From: F23-B02 sp963650165
GTDB taxonomy: Bacteria; Bacillota; Clostridia; Oscillospirales; Oscillospiraceae
Assembly: GCA_963650165.1 (NCBI GenBank)
Contig: CAVJKX010000010.1
Span: 4,711 to 68,710 of the forward strand
Length of the DNA: 64,000 bases
Direction: 5' to 3'
Positions 42,359 through 49,696 of this stretch are shown here, piece after piece. Position 1 is the first letter of the stretch. Every line of letters begins with the position of its first letter. The position numbers were made by a program, and so were the translations under genes. The notes below the pieces were generated by a model that saw only the letters and a list, made by a program, of their open reading frames with translations, did no database searches and was not told the origin of the DNA.

Positions 42359-42904
42359 TTATTTTACCGTCGGAGTATCCGGGGGAGTGTTGACTTCTAT
42401 TCCAAGAGAAGCATTGACACCTTCAATCGTATCTGCGTCATCAATTGATAGAACAGCGCCAACAGAAACACTCAGTTCGTTTGTAGGCATAGCCGCAATA
42501 GTATCCGTGGATACAGGTGGCGTTACCTGAAGTTGGGAAGTTAATGGTGCAGCATTGCTATGTGTAGAATGATTTGAATGGGTCGCATGATTAGAATGGG
42601 TGCTATGCGTTGAATGCGAATTTGAATGTGTGCTGTGTGTACCGTGTGTTGAGTGGGTTGAGTGGGTATAGTGGGTAGTATGTCCACCGCTGCTGTGCGA
42701 CGAATGCGTCCTGTGTGATGAGTGTGTGCGATGACTCGAATGGCTTCTGTGAGTCGCAAAAACTGTTTCCGTTAACATCATGCTCAGCACAATCATCATG
42801 CTGCCAATAGCCAATATCTTACTTCGGGGAATATTGCCTTCTTCATCAAACATAAAATCCTCAACAGAACGCTTTATATGTGGGAAAACATCATCATAGT
42901 TCAT
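42359..42904 (-). CDS. hxsA: His-Xaa-Ser repeat protein HxsA (exported precursor)
   Basis: The 181-residue protein has a 28-residue charged start (FMFDEEGNIPRSKI), a hydrophobic helix (about 29-46), a plausible signal peptidase site after TVFA (residue 50), and then directly a repeat of about 21 His-x-(Ser/Thr/Asn) triplets from residue 52 to 117 (HRS, HSS, HRT, HST, HSN and so on). A tail of 64 residues, free of His, follows. Such repeat proteins with radical SAM partners HxsB and HxsC are the Hxs system; the modification is not known. The ATG at 42904 has AAGGAG 8 nt upstream. In canonical HxsA the third residue is Ser; here Thr is just as common. Confidence 0.85.
   Translation of the reverse strand: MNYDDVFPHIKRSVEDFMFDEEGNIPRSKILAIGSMMIVLSMMLTETVFATHRSHSSHRTHSSHRTHSSHSSGGHTTHYTHSTHSTHGTHSTHSNSHSTHSTHSNHATHSNHSTHSNAAPLTSQLQVTPPVSTDTIAAMPTNELSVSVGAVLSIDDADTIEGVNASLGIEVNTPPDTPTVK
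42554..42754 (-). repeat. Coding tandem repeat for H-x-(S/T/N) triplets
   Basis: This part of hxsA encodes the period-three histidine array (residues 51-117). The array is broken twice: a GG insertion near residue 73 and a phase shift by one Ser near 96. His codons are mostly CAT and CAC mixed, so repeats are protein-level rather than perfect DNA copies. Confidence 0.9.
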
Positions 42905-42906
42905 TA

Positions 42907-43842
42907 TCAATTCTCCTTTATGCCTGTGCAATTTCCATCAGTCCATATTGTTTCAAAAGTATTTCCGGCCTCTTTGTAATATGTTAAAGTTCCCGATGGA
43001 ACATCCTCGCTAAATGAACCACTCAGATATGGATAAGTAGAACTCGAATAGTGGTATTCTCCCTTGCCGTTCATTTTATCCAATTTCCAACTTCCATCAT
43101 AATATGCAGTTGTTGCACCGGAGCTATCTTTCCATGTATACTTTCCATTTCCTTGTCTCTGACCGGCTGATAGCTCACCAACGTAAACATTACCGCTTGG
43201 GTAAGTAATAGTTGCCTTTCCTGTACTGACTAACGCAGAGATATCGCCATCGTATTTCAAACCGCCTTTTGTACGAAATTCAAGATGCTTTGTTGAGTCT
43301 GTAAATGTGTATTTCAGATATGATACATCCGTATTGAGCGCGTCGCCAGAGAGAGCTATCTCGTAGATGTATGTTCCTGATACAGGTTTATTGTTCTCAA
43401 AAGTACCGTCAAATGTAGCTCCGTTAGAAAAAGTGTATATTCCTTTTCCGGACATTACGTCGGTATCCCAGTTTCCTTCATACATCTCACCCGAGAGCCA
43501 TACAAATGTACCTTTACCATTACGCTTTGAGCCGTTCATTTCGCCGGTATAGCTTCCGATATTCGGAAACGAAATGACACCATCACCTGACATAGACGAA
43601 TCTTGCCAGTCGCCGGTATAAATTTCACCGGATAAGAACATAAAGTCGCCTTTGCCTGAAAAAAGGTCGCCGATCAAAGCTCCATTATATGTGCCGAATT
43701 CGTTTTCTATTCTTCCATGCCACTCTAAATTCAGATGTTCGTCGGTCAGTCTGACAGCCGGATTGGCTTGATAATAAATAAAGCCCAATGCTGCTGCGAA
43801 AGCCACGCAAAACGCAATAAATGATATAGCATATTTCTTCAT
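42907..43842 (-). CDS. MORN-repeat protein, membrane-anchored
   Basis: The 311-residue protein has an N-terminal membrane segment (SFIAFCVAFAAALGFIYYQA) and then MORN-type repeats of about 22 residues: FGTYNGALIGDLFSGKGDFM, IYTGDWQDSSMSGDGVISF, GSYTGEMNGSKRNGKGTF, MYEGNWDTDVMSGKGIYTF, VYVGELSAGQRQGNGKYTW and others, about eight in all. MORN repeats form flat beta arrays used in scaffolding. A GAGGAAT ribosome binding site overlaps the hxsB stop, and hxsA follows 2 nt later, so this outside-facing scaffold is made with the repeat peptide. Confidence 0.85.
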   Translation of the reverse strand: MKKYAISFIAFCVAFAAALGFIYYQANPAVRLTDEHLNLEWHGRIENEFGTYNGALIGDLFSGKGDFMFLSGEIYTGDWQDSSMSGDGVISFPNIGSYTGEMNGSKRNGKGTFVWLSGEMYEGNWDTDVMSGKGIYTFSNGATFDGTFENNKPVSGTYIYEIALSGDALNTDVSYLKYTFTDSTKHLEFRTKGGLKYDGDISALVSTGKATITYPSGNVYVGELSAGQRQGNGKYTWKDSSGATTAYYDGSWKLDKMNGKGEYHYSSSTYPYLSGSFSEDVPSGTLTYYKEAGNTFETIWTDGNCTGIKEN

Positions 43843-43844
43843 GG

Positions 43845-45245
43845 CTATTCCTCAATCCAGCTATGTAATATATGCATTATCTCTGGATCATCCTTCTGCA
43901 AAAGTTCAAAAAGAATATCCATAATTCCTTTATAGACTTTGCATCTGAAATCAAACGGTTCCCTTGGGAATATATCTCTGTTGCTGGAATAGGAGACGAC
44001 AGGGCAAACTCCACAATATGGATGGTATGCACAATCGCAGCACTTGGGCAAAGATTCCACAACAGAGGCTGCGCAAGTAGCACGGCAGGTCTTTTTTTCA
44101 ACCATATCATCATAAGAATCTTTGTGAACATTGCCCAGCAAAAATGTGTTGTCACCAGCCTCTCCCATCATTCGGCCCTCATCGCAAGTATACACGTTTC
44201 CGTTATAGTAATAACTCATTTGCCCTATTCCCGCTCCGCAAGGAGATCTGAGTTCCATATAATTATCAGCGTCTCCATGAAGAATTTTCCGCAGAAAATA
44301 AGTCGCATGAAGCTCCGGAAAAATAAGACCTTGTCTATTTATTTCGAGTATATGGATAAATGCCTTCTTATAAAAATCGACAAACTCTTCTGCGCTGTAA
44401 CCAACATCTTGCCAAAACGATTTTGCAAAGCCTAGAGGTGTTAGCGGTCTGAGAAATATACCTCCTATTCCACTGGCTACATACTCATCTACAATTTCAA
44501 TCGGATACTGAAGAGAAAAACGAGTAGTTGTTTCTATTGCTCCTACCTGTTTCCCGGCAGTTCGAACAAATTGAATTGCTTTTTTGACATGCTCATATGT
44601 ACCCTCTCCGGAGCGAAGCTTTCGATTATGATTATGAACGACTTCACAGCCGTCAAGAGATGTACATATTGAAACATCATTTTCTATTAACGCTTGCAGT
44701 TTATCAGCTGTCAGCGCAATCAGATTAGTTACAATTGTGTATTCAAGTTTTTTATTGTATTTATGATTTAATTCCTTGCTGTACCTTATCATTTCAAGGA
44801 TCAAATCAAAATTCAAAAGCGGTTCTCCGCCTTGGAATTCAAAGGTCAAATTTGCTGCAGGAGATTGCATTGCAACCTCTATTGCTTTTTTTCCGGTTTC
44901 AACATCCATAATCCCATCAAGTGTTGAGCCGGGAGCTTTTGCCTGACAATATACACAGTTTTGATTGCATCGATTGGTAATTGCGAAAATATGTAATGCA
45001 GTTGCAGAAAACAAATAGCCTTTTAAATTCCTTAAATCACCAATTCTCTCATTTATAAATACACTTGGGTTTTCGTCAGTTATAAAGCCTTTGTGTGAAA
45101 GAAGCGTAAACAATTCTGAGTCGCGCTGTACTTTTCCGGACACAAAGCGCGTAAATTCATCTTTGCTCAAAAAAGCATAGTCCCCAAAGTCATTGGTAAT
45201 CAGAATTTCTCCGTTTTTCCACATAAAGTTAAAATGATTGTTCAT
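43845..45245 (-). CDS. hxsB: His-Xaa-Ser system radical SAM protein HxsB (SPASM type)
   Basis: The 466-residue protein has an N-terminal recognition-like region (about 1-85), the radical SAM cluster CNQNCVYC (C93, C97, C100), GGEPLLNFDLI, and a Cys-rich SPASM domain with CGAGIGQMSYYYNGNVYTC and later CCDCAYHPYCGVCPV for auxiliary iron-sulphur clusters. SPASM proteins modify ribosomal peptides. Its length and pairing with HxsC, HxsD and a His-x-Ser repeat protein match HxsB. GAGGAG precedes ATG 45245, and the gap from hxsC is 4 nt. Confidence 0.9.
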   Translation of the reverse strand: MNNHFNFMWKNGEILITNDFGDYAFLSKDEFTRFVSGKVQRDSELFTLLSHKGFITDENPSVFINERIGDLRNLKGYLFSATALHIFAITNRCNQNCVYCQAKAPGSTLDGIMDVETGKKAIEVAMQSPAANLTFEFQGGEPLLNFDLILEMIRYSKELNHKYNKKLEYTIVTNLIALTADKLQALIENDVSICTSLDGCEVVHNHNRKLRSGEGTYEHVKKAIQFVRTAGKQVGAIETTTRFSLQYPIEIVDEYVASGIGGIFLRPLTPLGFAKSFWQDVGYSAEEFVDFYKKAFIHILEINRQGLIFPELHATYFLRKILHGDADNYMELRSPCGAGIGQMSYYYNGNVYTCDEGRMMGEAGDNTFLLGNVHKDSYDDMVEKKTCRATCAASVVESLPKCCDCAYHPYCGVCPVVSYSSNRDIFPREPFDFRCKVYKGIMDILFELLQKDDPEIMHILHSWIEE

Positions 45246-45249
45246 GTAA

Positions 45250-46365
45250 TCACTCCTCAGAAACGATAGGAAATACCTCCGGTCGAGCTATGCTCATTGT
45301 TGCGGTAAAAAAGCCGCCGCAAATTTCTTTAACATCGCATTTATCACAATCCTGATGATATACGTTTTTGTATCCGGAAATACTTTTTGCCGCTATCGGC
45401 CAAAAATCTTTATCAACTGCACACAAGGGATAATTATATAAACCGACATCATAGCCGGAAGACACCAGGTGTTCAACTGCGGGTTTGCTTTTCAAGAAAG
45501 AAGTTCTATGATCGATATAAACAGAATCAAAATTGAGTGCACAGTTGCCTCGGGGCTCCAAGCCTATGAAATTTACGCAAAAAACTCTGGGAAATTGGGA
45601 CGAAACAAGTCTTGCAATACCAAGCAGGTTTTCGCAGTTGGCTTTAGTTACAACTATTCTGATCTCAATTTTAATGTCAGAGTTCATCAGCCGGCGAAGA
45701 GCAAGAATTGTCTGCTCAAAGCTTCCGGGGGCCCGAGTTATATAATCATGCAATTCGGGATTATCACCATGGATAGGAATTGCGATTCTGAAATTATTCG
45801 GATGCCGCCGGCACACCTGCTCAAATAACCATTTATCGCTGAGAGAGCGTCCGTTGGTAAGCATCAGCACTTGGGTATACGGGAACTTTTCTTTTACTCG
45901 GTCTAATGACTCAAGAAACAAATCGGTTTGTAATGTGGGTTCTCCGCCCGTCATAACGAGGTACTCTAAATCGCAAGGCAAATAATCAATATATTTCATA
46001 AGCAACTCTCTGCTATACGAGAACCCTTGTTTTCGTTCTGCATCTCCTGCTGGGCACATTATACAATTTGAATTGCATTTTGCTCCAAGAAAAATCGTTG
46101 AGTCGGATTCGTTATTTGCATATGCCCTGTAAAGCAGTCCTGTATCACTTATCTCGACAATATCATAGTCGTAAAGTAAATCCAGCCTCTTTGTCTTCAC
46201 TTTATTGGCCGGATAAACGCAATTATCAGACTGGAAAACAATACTATCACCTGAGATATACATTATATCAGCACCACGCTGCATCAATTGATTGTAAACA
46301 TCCTCACTTCTTGCTACAATCAACATTCTATTTCCATATGAATAATCGGAAAGATATAAGTTCAT
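45250..46365 (-). CDS. hxsC: His-Xaa-Ser system radical SAM protein HxsC
   Basis: The 371-residue protein has about 90 residues before the radical SAM cluster CNSNCIMC (C97, C101, C104), then MTGGEPTLQTDLFLESLDRV and a Cys-rich end (CDKCDVKEICGGFF). A late cluster core after a long N-terminal region is characteristic of HxsC. I place the start at ATG 46365, which overlaps the peptidase stop (GGATGA) and has GGGAGG upstream; a TTG start 18 nt earlier is possible. HxsB and HxsC are thought to act on the repeat protein HxsA, but no reaction is established. Confidence 0.87.
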   Translation of the reverse strand: MNLYLSDYSYGNRMLIVARSEDVYNQLMQRGADIMYISGDSIVFQSDNCVYPANKVKTKRLDLLYDYDIVEISDTGLLYRAYANNESDSTIFLGAKCNSNCIMCPAGDAERKQGFSYSRELLMKYIDYLPCDLEYLVMTGGEPTLQTDLFLESLDRVKEKFPYTQVLMLTNGRSLSDKWLFEQVCRRHPNNFRIAIPIHGDNPELHDYITRAPGSFEQTILALRRLMNSDIKIEIRIVVTKANCENLLGIARLVSSQFPRVFCVNFIGLEPRGNCALNFDSVYIDHRTSFLKSKPAVEHLVSSGYDVGLYNYPLCAVDKDFWPIAAKSISGYKNVYHQDCDKCDVKEICGGFFTATMSIARPEVFPIVSEE

Positions 46366-47396
46366 CCTGCCAGCACCTCCCAAACTGCAAATAGCAATGT
46401 CCCAACACCAACAAAAAGGGCAAAGGGTATTTTACGGACAATTGCTATGGATTCTTGTCCGCTTGTCGTTTTGGACCATCTATTGATACTATCTACTTCC
46501 TCCGCAGATAAGCGAGACTTAAGATCTTCTGTTGAAAAAGTCGGAAGCCCTTTTACTCTTGATTTTGCAAATAACAAGATGCTACCCATTGACAGTATCA
46601 TTCCCGGTTTCAAATCTGAAACTGGAATTGTCCTATAATTATATTTATCTGCAAAAGACCTAAACAGCACCAACAGGATTACAACGGCATATGTTTTCCA
46701 ATTAATCCCACATATATCAAACTGTACTATTTTGCAAAGAAGCATAACAGCATACGCTACACCCATTGCTAAAACGATATACCAATTTGCCTTTTCTTCG
46801 AACCTCAAACCGATCAATATCACGACAAAATGGATTGCCGCTAATAAGGTACTATCCAACAACGACGTATCAGGCAGTGCGGCAAACAGGACTCCATTAA
46901 ACAAGGCCAACATTAAAAAGAAGAACAAAAAGCCTTTTAGATAGGCTTTCCAATCAAATTTCCTTTTTGGTAACTTGAATAGATCTTTTTGCTTAATGCC
47001 GAGTACAATTGTGTCAACTATGACGTAGATAAACGCAATAATAAACACCACCGAAATCAGCAAAAAGCATGACGCCATACTCCTGTTATTAATGCAATAC
47101 AGCCGTGCCGGAAAAAGCAGGGCTGTAACGGACAGCAGTTTGCTGTCTCCAGCTCCCCATATGCCCATAGCCCACAAAAGGAGACTGACGCCAATTACTA
47201 TAGCAAGGTTTATTACATAAGCAGTAAGGCAATCGCTTGCAAAAAAGGCGTAATAGGGAATTACACTTACTACACCCGCTATCAAAGCAAATAGAATACT
47301 CCTATTGCTGACAATTCCTCTGCGAAGATCAGACAATGCAGCATTCACAAATAAAGCCATTAAAATTGCAATCTGATATGCCTCAAGAAAAATCAT
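46362..47396 (-). CDS. Prepilin-peptidase-like (A24) membrane protease
   Basis: The 344-residue protein has about ten membrane segments. The two catalytic aspartates of the GxGD/A24 family are visible: Asp23 in ALSDLRRGIVSNR and Asp84 in GIWGAGDSKLLSV. A second half includes VILLVLFRSFADKYNYRTIP, DLKPGMILSMG and a cytoplasmic GLPTFSTEDLKSRLSAEEVD segment, followed by RKIPFALFVGVGTLLF. It lies between the HxsD genes and hxsC, with 4-nt overlaps on both sides. No pilin or secretion ATPase genes are near, so its target is more likely a product of this operon. Confidence 0.75.
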   Translation of the reverse strand: MIFLEAYQIAILMALFVNAALSDLRRGIVSNRSILFALIAGVVSVIPYYAFFASDCLTAYVINLAIVIGVSLLLWAMGIWGAGDSKLLSVTALLFPARLYCINNRSMASCFLLISVVFIIAFIYVIVDTIVLGIKQKDLFKLPKRKFDWKAYLKGFLFFFLMLALFNGVLFAALPDTSLLDSTLLAAIHFVVILIGLRFEEKANWYIVLAMGVAYAVMLLCKIVQFDICGINWKTYAVVILLVLFRSFADKYNYRTIPVSDLKPGMILSMGSILLFAKSRVKGLPTFSTEDLKSRLSAEEVDSINRWSKTTSGQESIAIVRKIPFALFVGVGTLLFAVWEVLAG

Positions 47397-47629
47397 ATAT
47401 CTGTACTATCTCCCTTGGAGTTCAATAATTCAATCAAGTAATTGTTAAACTCATTTATTACTAACTGCGTATCAATTGCGCATTGAAAAAACTCGCACTT
47501 ATAATATCCACCGACTTCAAGAAGCTTGATCTTGGCAATTTTCTTATAACCGTATATTGCCTGATTCAGTACTTCTTTTGGATAGAATATTTTTGTATAA
47601 ACCCGCTCATTATTTCTCATTTTTTTCAA
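47393..47629 (-). CDS. Second HxsD-like protein
   Basis: The 78-residue protein has the same layout as the neighbouring HxsD but is shorter: a basic start, FYPKEVLNQAIYGYKKIAKI, a strand pair, and a helix VINEFNNYLIELLN at the place of the conserved E-N-x-x-L stretch of HxsD. The C-terminal part of HxsD (after the helix) is missing. It overlaps HxsD by 20 nt and starts at TTG 47629 or ATG 47620. It probably arose by duplication; whether it works with one of the two radical SAM proteins is open. Confidence 0.65.
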   Translation of the reverse strand: MKKMRNNERVYTKIFYPKEVLNQAIYGYKKIAKIKLLEVGGYYKCEFFQCAIDTQLVINEFNNYLIELLNSKGDSTDI

Positions 47630-47993
47630 ACCAGTCCATTAAGATGCTATCAAGATTTTCTATGTTATCCGGCAGACTCTCTTTCTCTAATTCTGTATTG
47701 CTTCCTGTAATCGTTGACGACATTGCACGTGCCATGAGAATTTCTCTTATGATGTGTGTTTGCAAATAAACTTGATAGCGAACTGCCTGTGCAAGCATTT
47801 CATTTTCAAACTCTAATGCTATCGCGGTTACATCATTGCTGCCTTTGGCAGTGATCTCAATCACATATTCGTCTTCACAAGTGTCAACGTGAATATAGCT
47901 TTTATCAATAAAGTGATAGGCCGCCTTCATTACCGCTTCGCGCGGATAGAGCTTTTCTTTATACTTCAACACTATCTTTTTCACTCTTCTCAC
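47610..47993 (-). CDS. hxsD: His-Xaa-Ser system protein HxsD
   Basis: The 127-residue protein fits HxsD: KLYPREAVMKAAYHFIDKSYI, strands YIHVDTCEDEYVIEITAKG, then ALEFENEMLAQAVRYQVYLQTHIIREILMARAM. HxsD is small, soluble and of unknown function, and always accompanies HxsB and HxsC. A possible role is leader binding and delivery of HxsA, as for RRE-like partners, but this is a guess from size and context. The start is GTG 47993 or 47984, with AAGGAG just upstream; it overlaps the preceding gene by 4 nt. Confidence 0.8.
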   Translation of the reverse strand: MRRVKKIVLKYKEKLYPREAVMKAAYHFIDKSYIHVDTCEDEYVIEITAKGSNDVTAIALEFENEMLAQAVRYQVYLQTHIIREILMARAMSSTITGSNTELEKESLPDNIENLDSILMDWFEKNEK

Positions 47994-48520
47994 CTCTCTC
48001 CTTCCAGCTGACTTACAGGCTGAAAACCATTTTTACAGTCAAAATTCATATTGCACTTAAACTCTTCAACTATATCCGAAGCATCAGAACCCAAAAATTT
48101 CGATCTAGTGAAAACTCGTCTCTCAAAGTCAACGGATAATATGGTATTTTCTTCAGATAAAGCATGAACGATTACATGGGAAACCGGCAGCAAAGCAAAA
48201 ATATCTCTGCCAACACGAATTGCACAACTGCAAACATAATCCTGAAGCAGCTCGTTGTAATCCGTTATTCTCATTGAAGACTTGCTTGGCATTATTTCAT
48301 CTTGCTTTGTTTTGAACTCGACGAACATGTAATTGGGGTTGTCAGTCCCGCACTCAAATCCGAACCCATATTCAAGCAAATCTTCCAACGGCCCAACATC
48401 TCGAATTATCTGTAAATATGTATCTATATTTCCGTTGAGCACATCATATGCTTTGCTGTGACAGTATTCCCAAAATTTCACATCATCACATGCTTCTGGC
48501 GGCGTGTCTTGGATAAGCAA
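47990..48520 (-). CDS. Unknown protein in the Hxs/kinase operon
   Basis: The 176-residue protein is soluble and acidic, with no signal peptide. The middle (VCSCAIRVGRDIFALLPVSH, VIVHALSEENTILSVDFERR) reads like a small alpha/beta domain. I do not recognise a family. It starts at TTG 48520 with a weak ribosome binding site, 6 nt after the DUF4236 gene, and overlaps hxsD by 4 nt. It stands exactly at the join between the signalling genes and the Hxs genes, so it could connect them. Confidence 0.6.
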   Translation of the reverse strand: MLIQDTPPEACDDVKFWEYCHSKAYDVLNGNIDTYLQIIRDVGPLEDLLEYGFGFECGTDNPNYMFVEFKTKQDEIMPSKSSMRITDYNELLQDYVCSCAIRVGRDIFALLPVSHVIVHALSEENTILSVDFERRVFTRSKFLGSDASDIVEEFKCNMNFDCKNGFQPVSQLEGER

Positions 48521-48526
48521 TTCTGT

Positions 48527-48955
48527 CTAATCAATCTTCTCATCAGAAGAAAAATGGATTGATGTCAATCTATTTGAAGACAATATAGAAGAAGGTTTTG
48601 GCAGTTCACTCTGAAGGAAAGCGTTCTGAGGAACCTCTTCAGCAAAAGTTGTTTGAGCCTGTTCCTCAACAGAACGTGGCTGCACACCGCAAAAAGAATA
48701 ATTTGGTTCATGTGTATTTTTTGATCTTTGAGCATTCTGCTGCCGTGAACGCTTTGAACTGCTCCTCCCTCCGCTTGTTGTAACATAAGACAGTCCAGTC
48801 CCGGGTATTCCAATGCTTGTGGTCCTTTTGCCGGTCCCAAAGTTGTAAGTATTATGGAAGCCGCGAGCTCCGGTGGTTATACTCACTCCATTTTTACCAA
48901 AGTTTAGGCGGACTCCTTTGCAAAGAGTTACGCTTTTTCTAAATCTAAGCCCCAT
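48527..48955 (-). CDS. DUF4236 domain protein
   Basis: The 142-residue protein starts with the DUF4236 domain: MGLRFRKSVTLCKGVRLNFG, then KNGVSITTGARG and TSIGIPGTGLSYVTTSGG, about 55 residues in all. The remainder is low in order, rich in Ser, Gln and Asn. DUF4236 is found alone or with STAND/kinase-type and SH3-like proteins and its role is unknown. ATG 48955 has AAGGAG upstream and lies 4 nt after the phosphatase gene; the earlier in-frame start at 48982 lies in the phosphatase gene and is not likely. Confidence 0.82.
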   Translation of the reverse strand: MGLRFRKSVTLCKGVRLNFGKNGVSITTGARGFHNTYNFGTGKRTTSIGIPGTGLSYVTTSGGRSSSKRSRQQNAQRSKNTHEPNYSFCGVQPRSVEEQAQTTFAEEVPQNAFLQSELPKPSSILSSNRLTSIHFSSDEKID

Positions 48956-48959
48956 GTCA

Positions 48960-49685
48960 TCACTCCTTAAGCTTAGCCACAATAATACTTATATCATCTG
49001 CAGAACCGTTATCCCGTGCTTTTTGAACCATTTTTTTGAAAAGTTCTTCAGAAAACATCCCAGATGCGACAAACGCCTCGACAACTTCTTCATCAAGATA
49101 ATCGTGCAAACCATCAGATGTAATAACAAAGCCCGCATAGCTTTTATCAATTTCATAGACTTGCAGTTGTCTTATCGTTGCTGCTGTTCCTGCTCCAAAG
49201 CACGACGTAATTTCACTTTGTATTGCATTGTCAGCCGCTTCAAAATCGCCCCGAGATCTAAAGAATTCAGCTGTTGTATGATCTCGTGTTATTTGTTTGA
49301 GGTAATCGCCCTGTATTGCATACAATCTCGTATTTCCGACATGCAGAACACAAACGGGCTTCTCGTCATTAAAAAACAATGCCGTAAGAGTGGTTGCCAT
49401 CCGCTCTTTACCCGGAATATTCTGGGCGGATGAGATTAATTCTTCATTTATTCGTAATGCAGTTTCTTTTACATTACCAACGATACCGGCTTTCAGCCTA
49501 TTGATTACGAATTCAGAAGCTTCCTGTCCGCCGGCGTTACCGCCGACACCATCGGCAATCGCCACGCAGTTTCCTGAAGCATCGAAAAAGGAATAGCCAT
49601 CTTTGCAAATCTGACCATTCGCCACAGCAGTATCTTCACTGCATGATTTGTTTGCTGCGTGTTCCATATAGACGAATACTTTCAT
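48960..49685 (-). CDS. PP2C-family protein Ser/Thr phosphatase
   Basis: The 241-residue protein has the PP2C metal site: an early Glu-Asp (SCSEDTAVANG), VAIADGVGGNAGG (Asp45), LHVGNTRLYAIQ, ITRDHT, VITSDGLHDYL and the late GSADDISIIV. The size is that of the minimal bacterial PP2C. It should reverse phosphorylation by the kinase encoded at the start of the same operon. Of two ATGs six nt apart, 49685 has the better spacing to AGGAG. It lies 11 nt after the AAA+ gene. Confidence 0.92.
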   Translation of the reverse strand: MKVFVYMEHAANKSCSEDTAVANGQICKDGYSFFDASGNCVAIADGVGGNAGGQEASEFVINRLKAGIVGNVKETALRINEELISSAQNIPGKERMATTLTALFFNDEKPVCVLHVGNTRLYAIQGDYLKQITRDHTTAEFFRSRGDFEAADNAIQSEITSCFGAGTAATIRQLQVYEIDKSYAGFVITSDGLHDYLDEEVVEAFVASGMFSEELFKKMVQKARDNGSADDISIIVAKLKE

Positions 49686-49696
49686 CGTCATTACTC

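Noticed and set aside
42554..42754. Tandem repeat that might be taken for a CRISPR array or minisatellite
   Set aside because: The repeat is three codons deep, lies in frame within hxsA and has no spacers. No CRISPR array was seen anywhere in the window.
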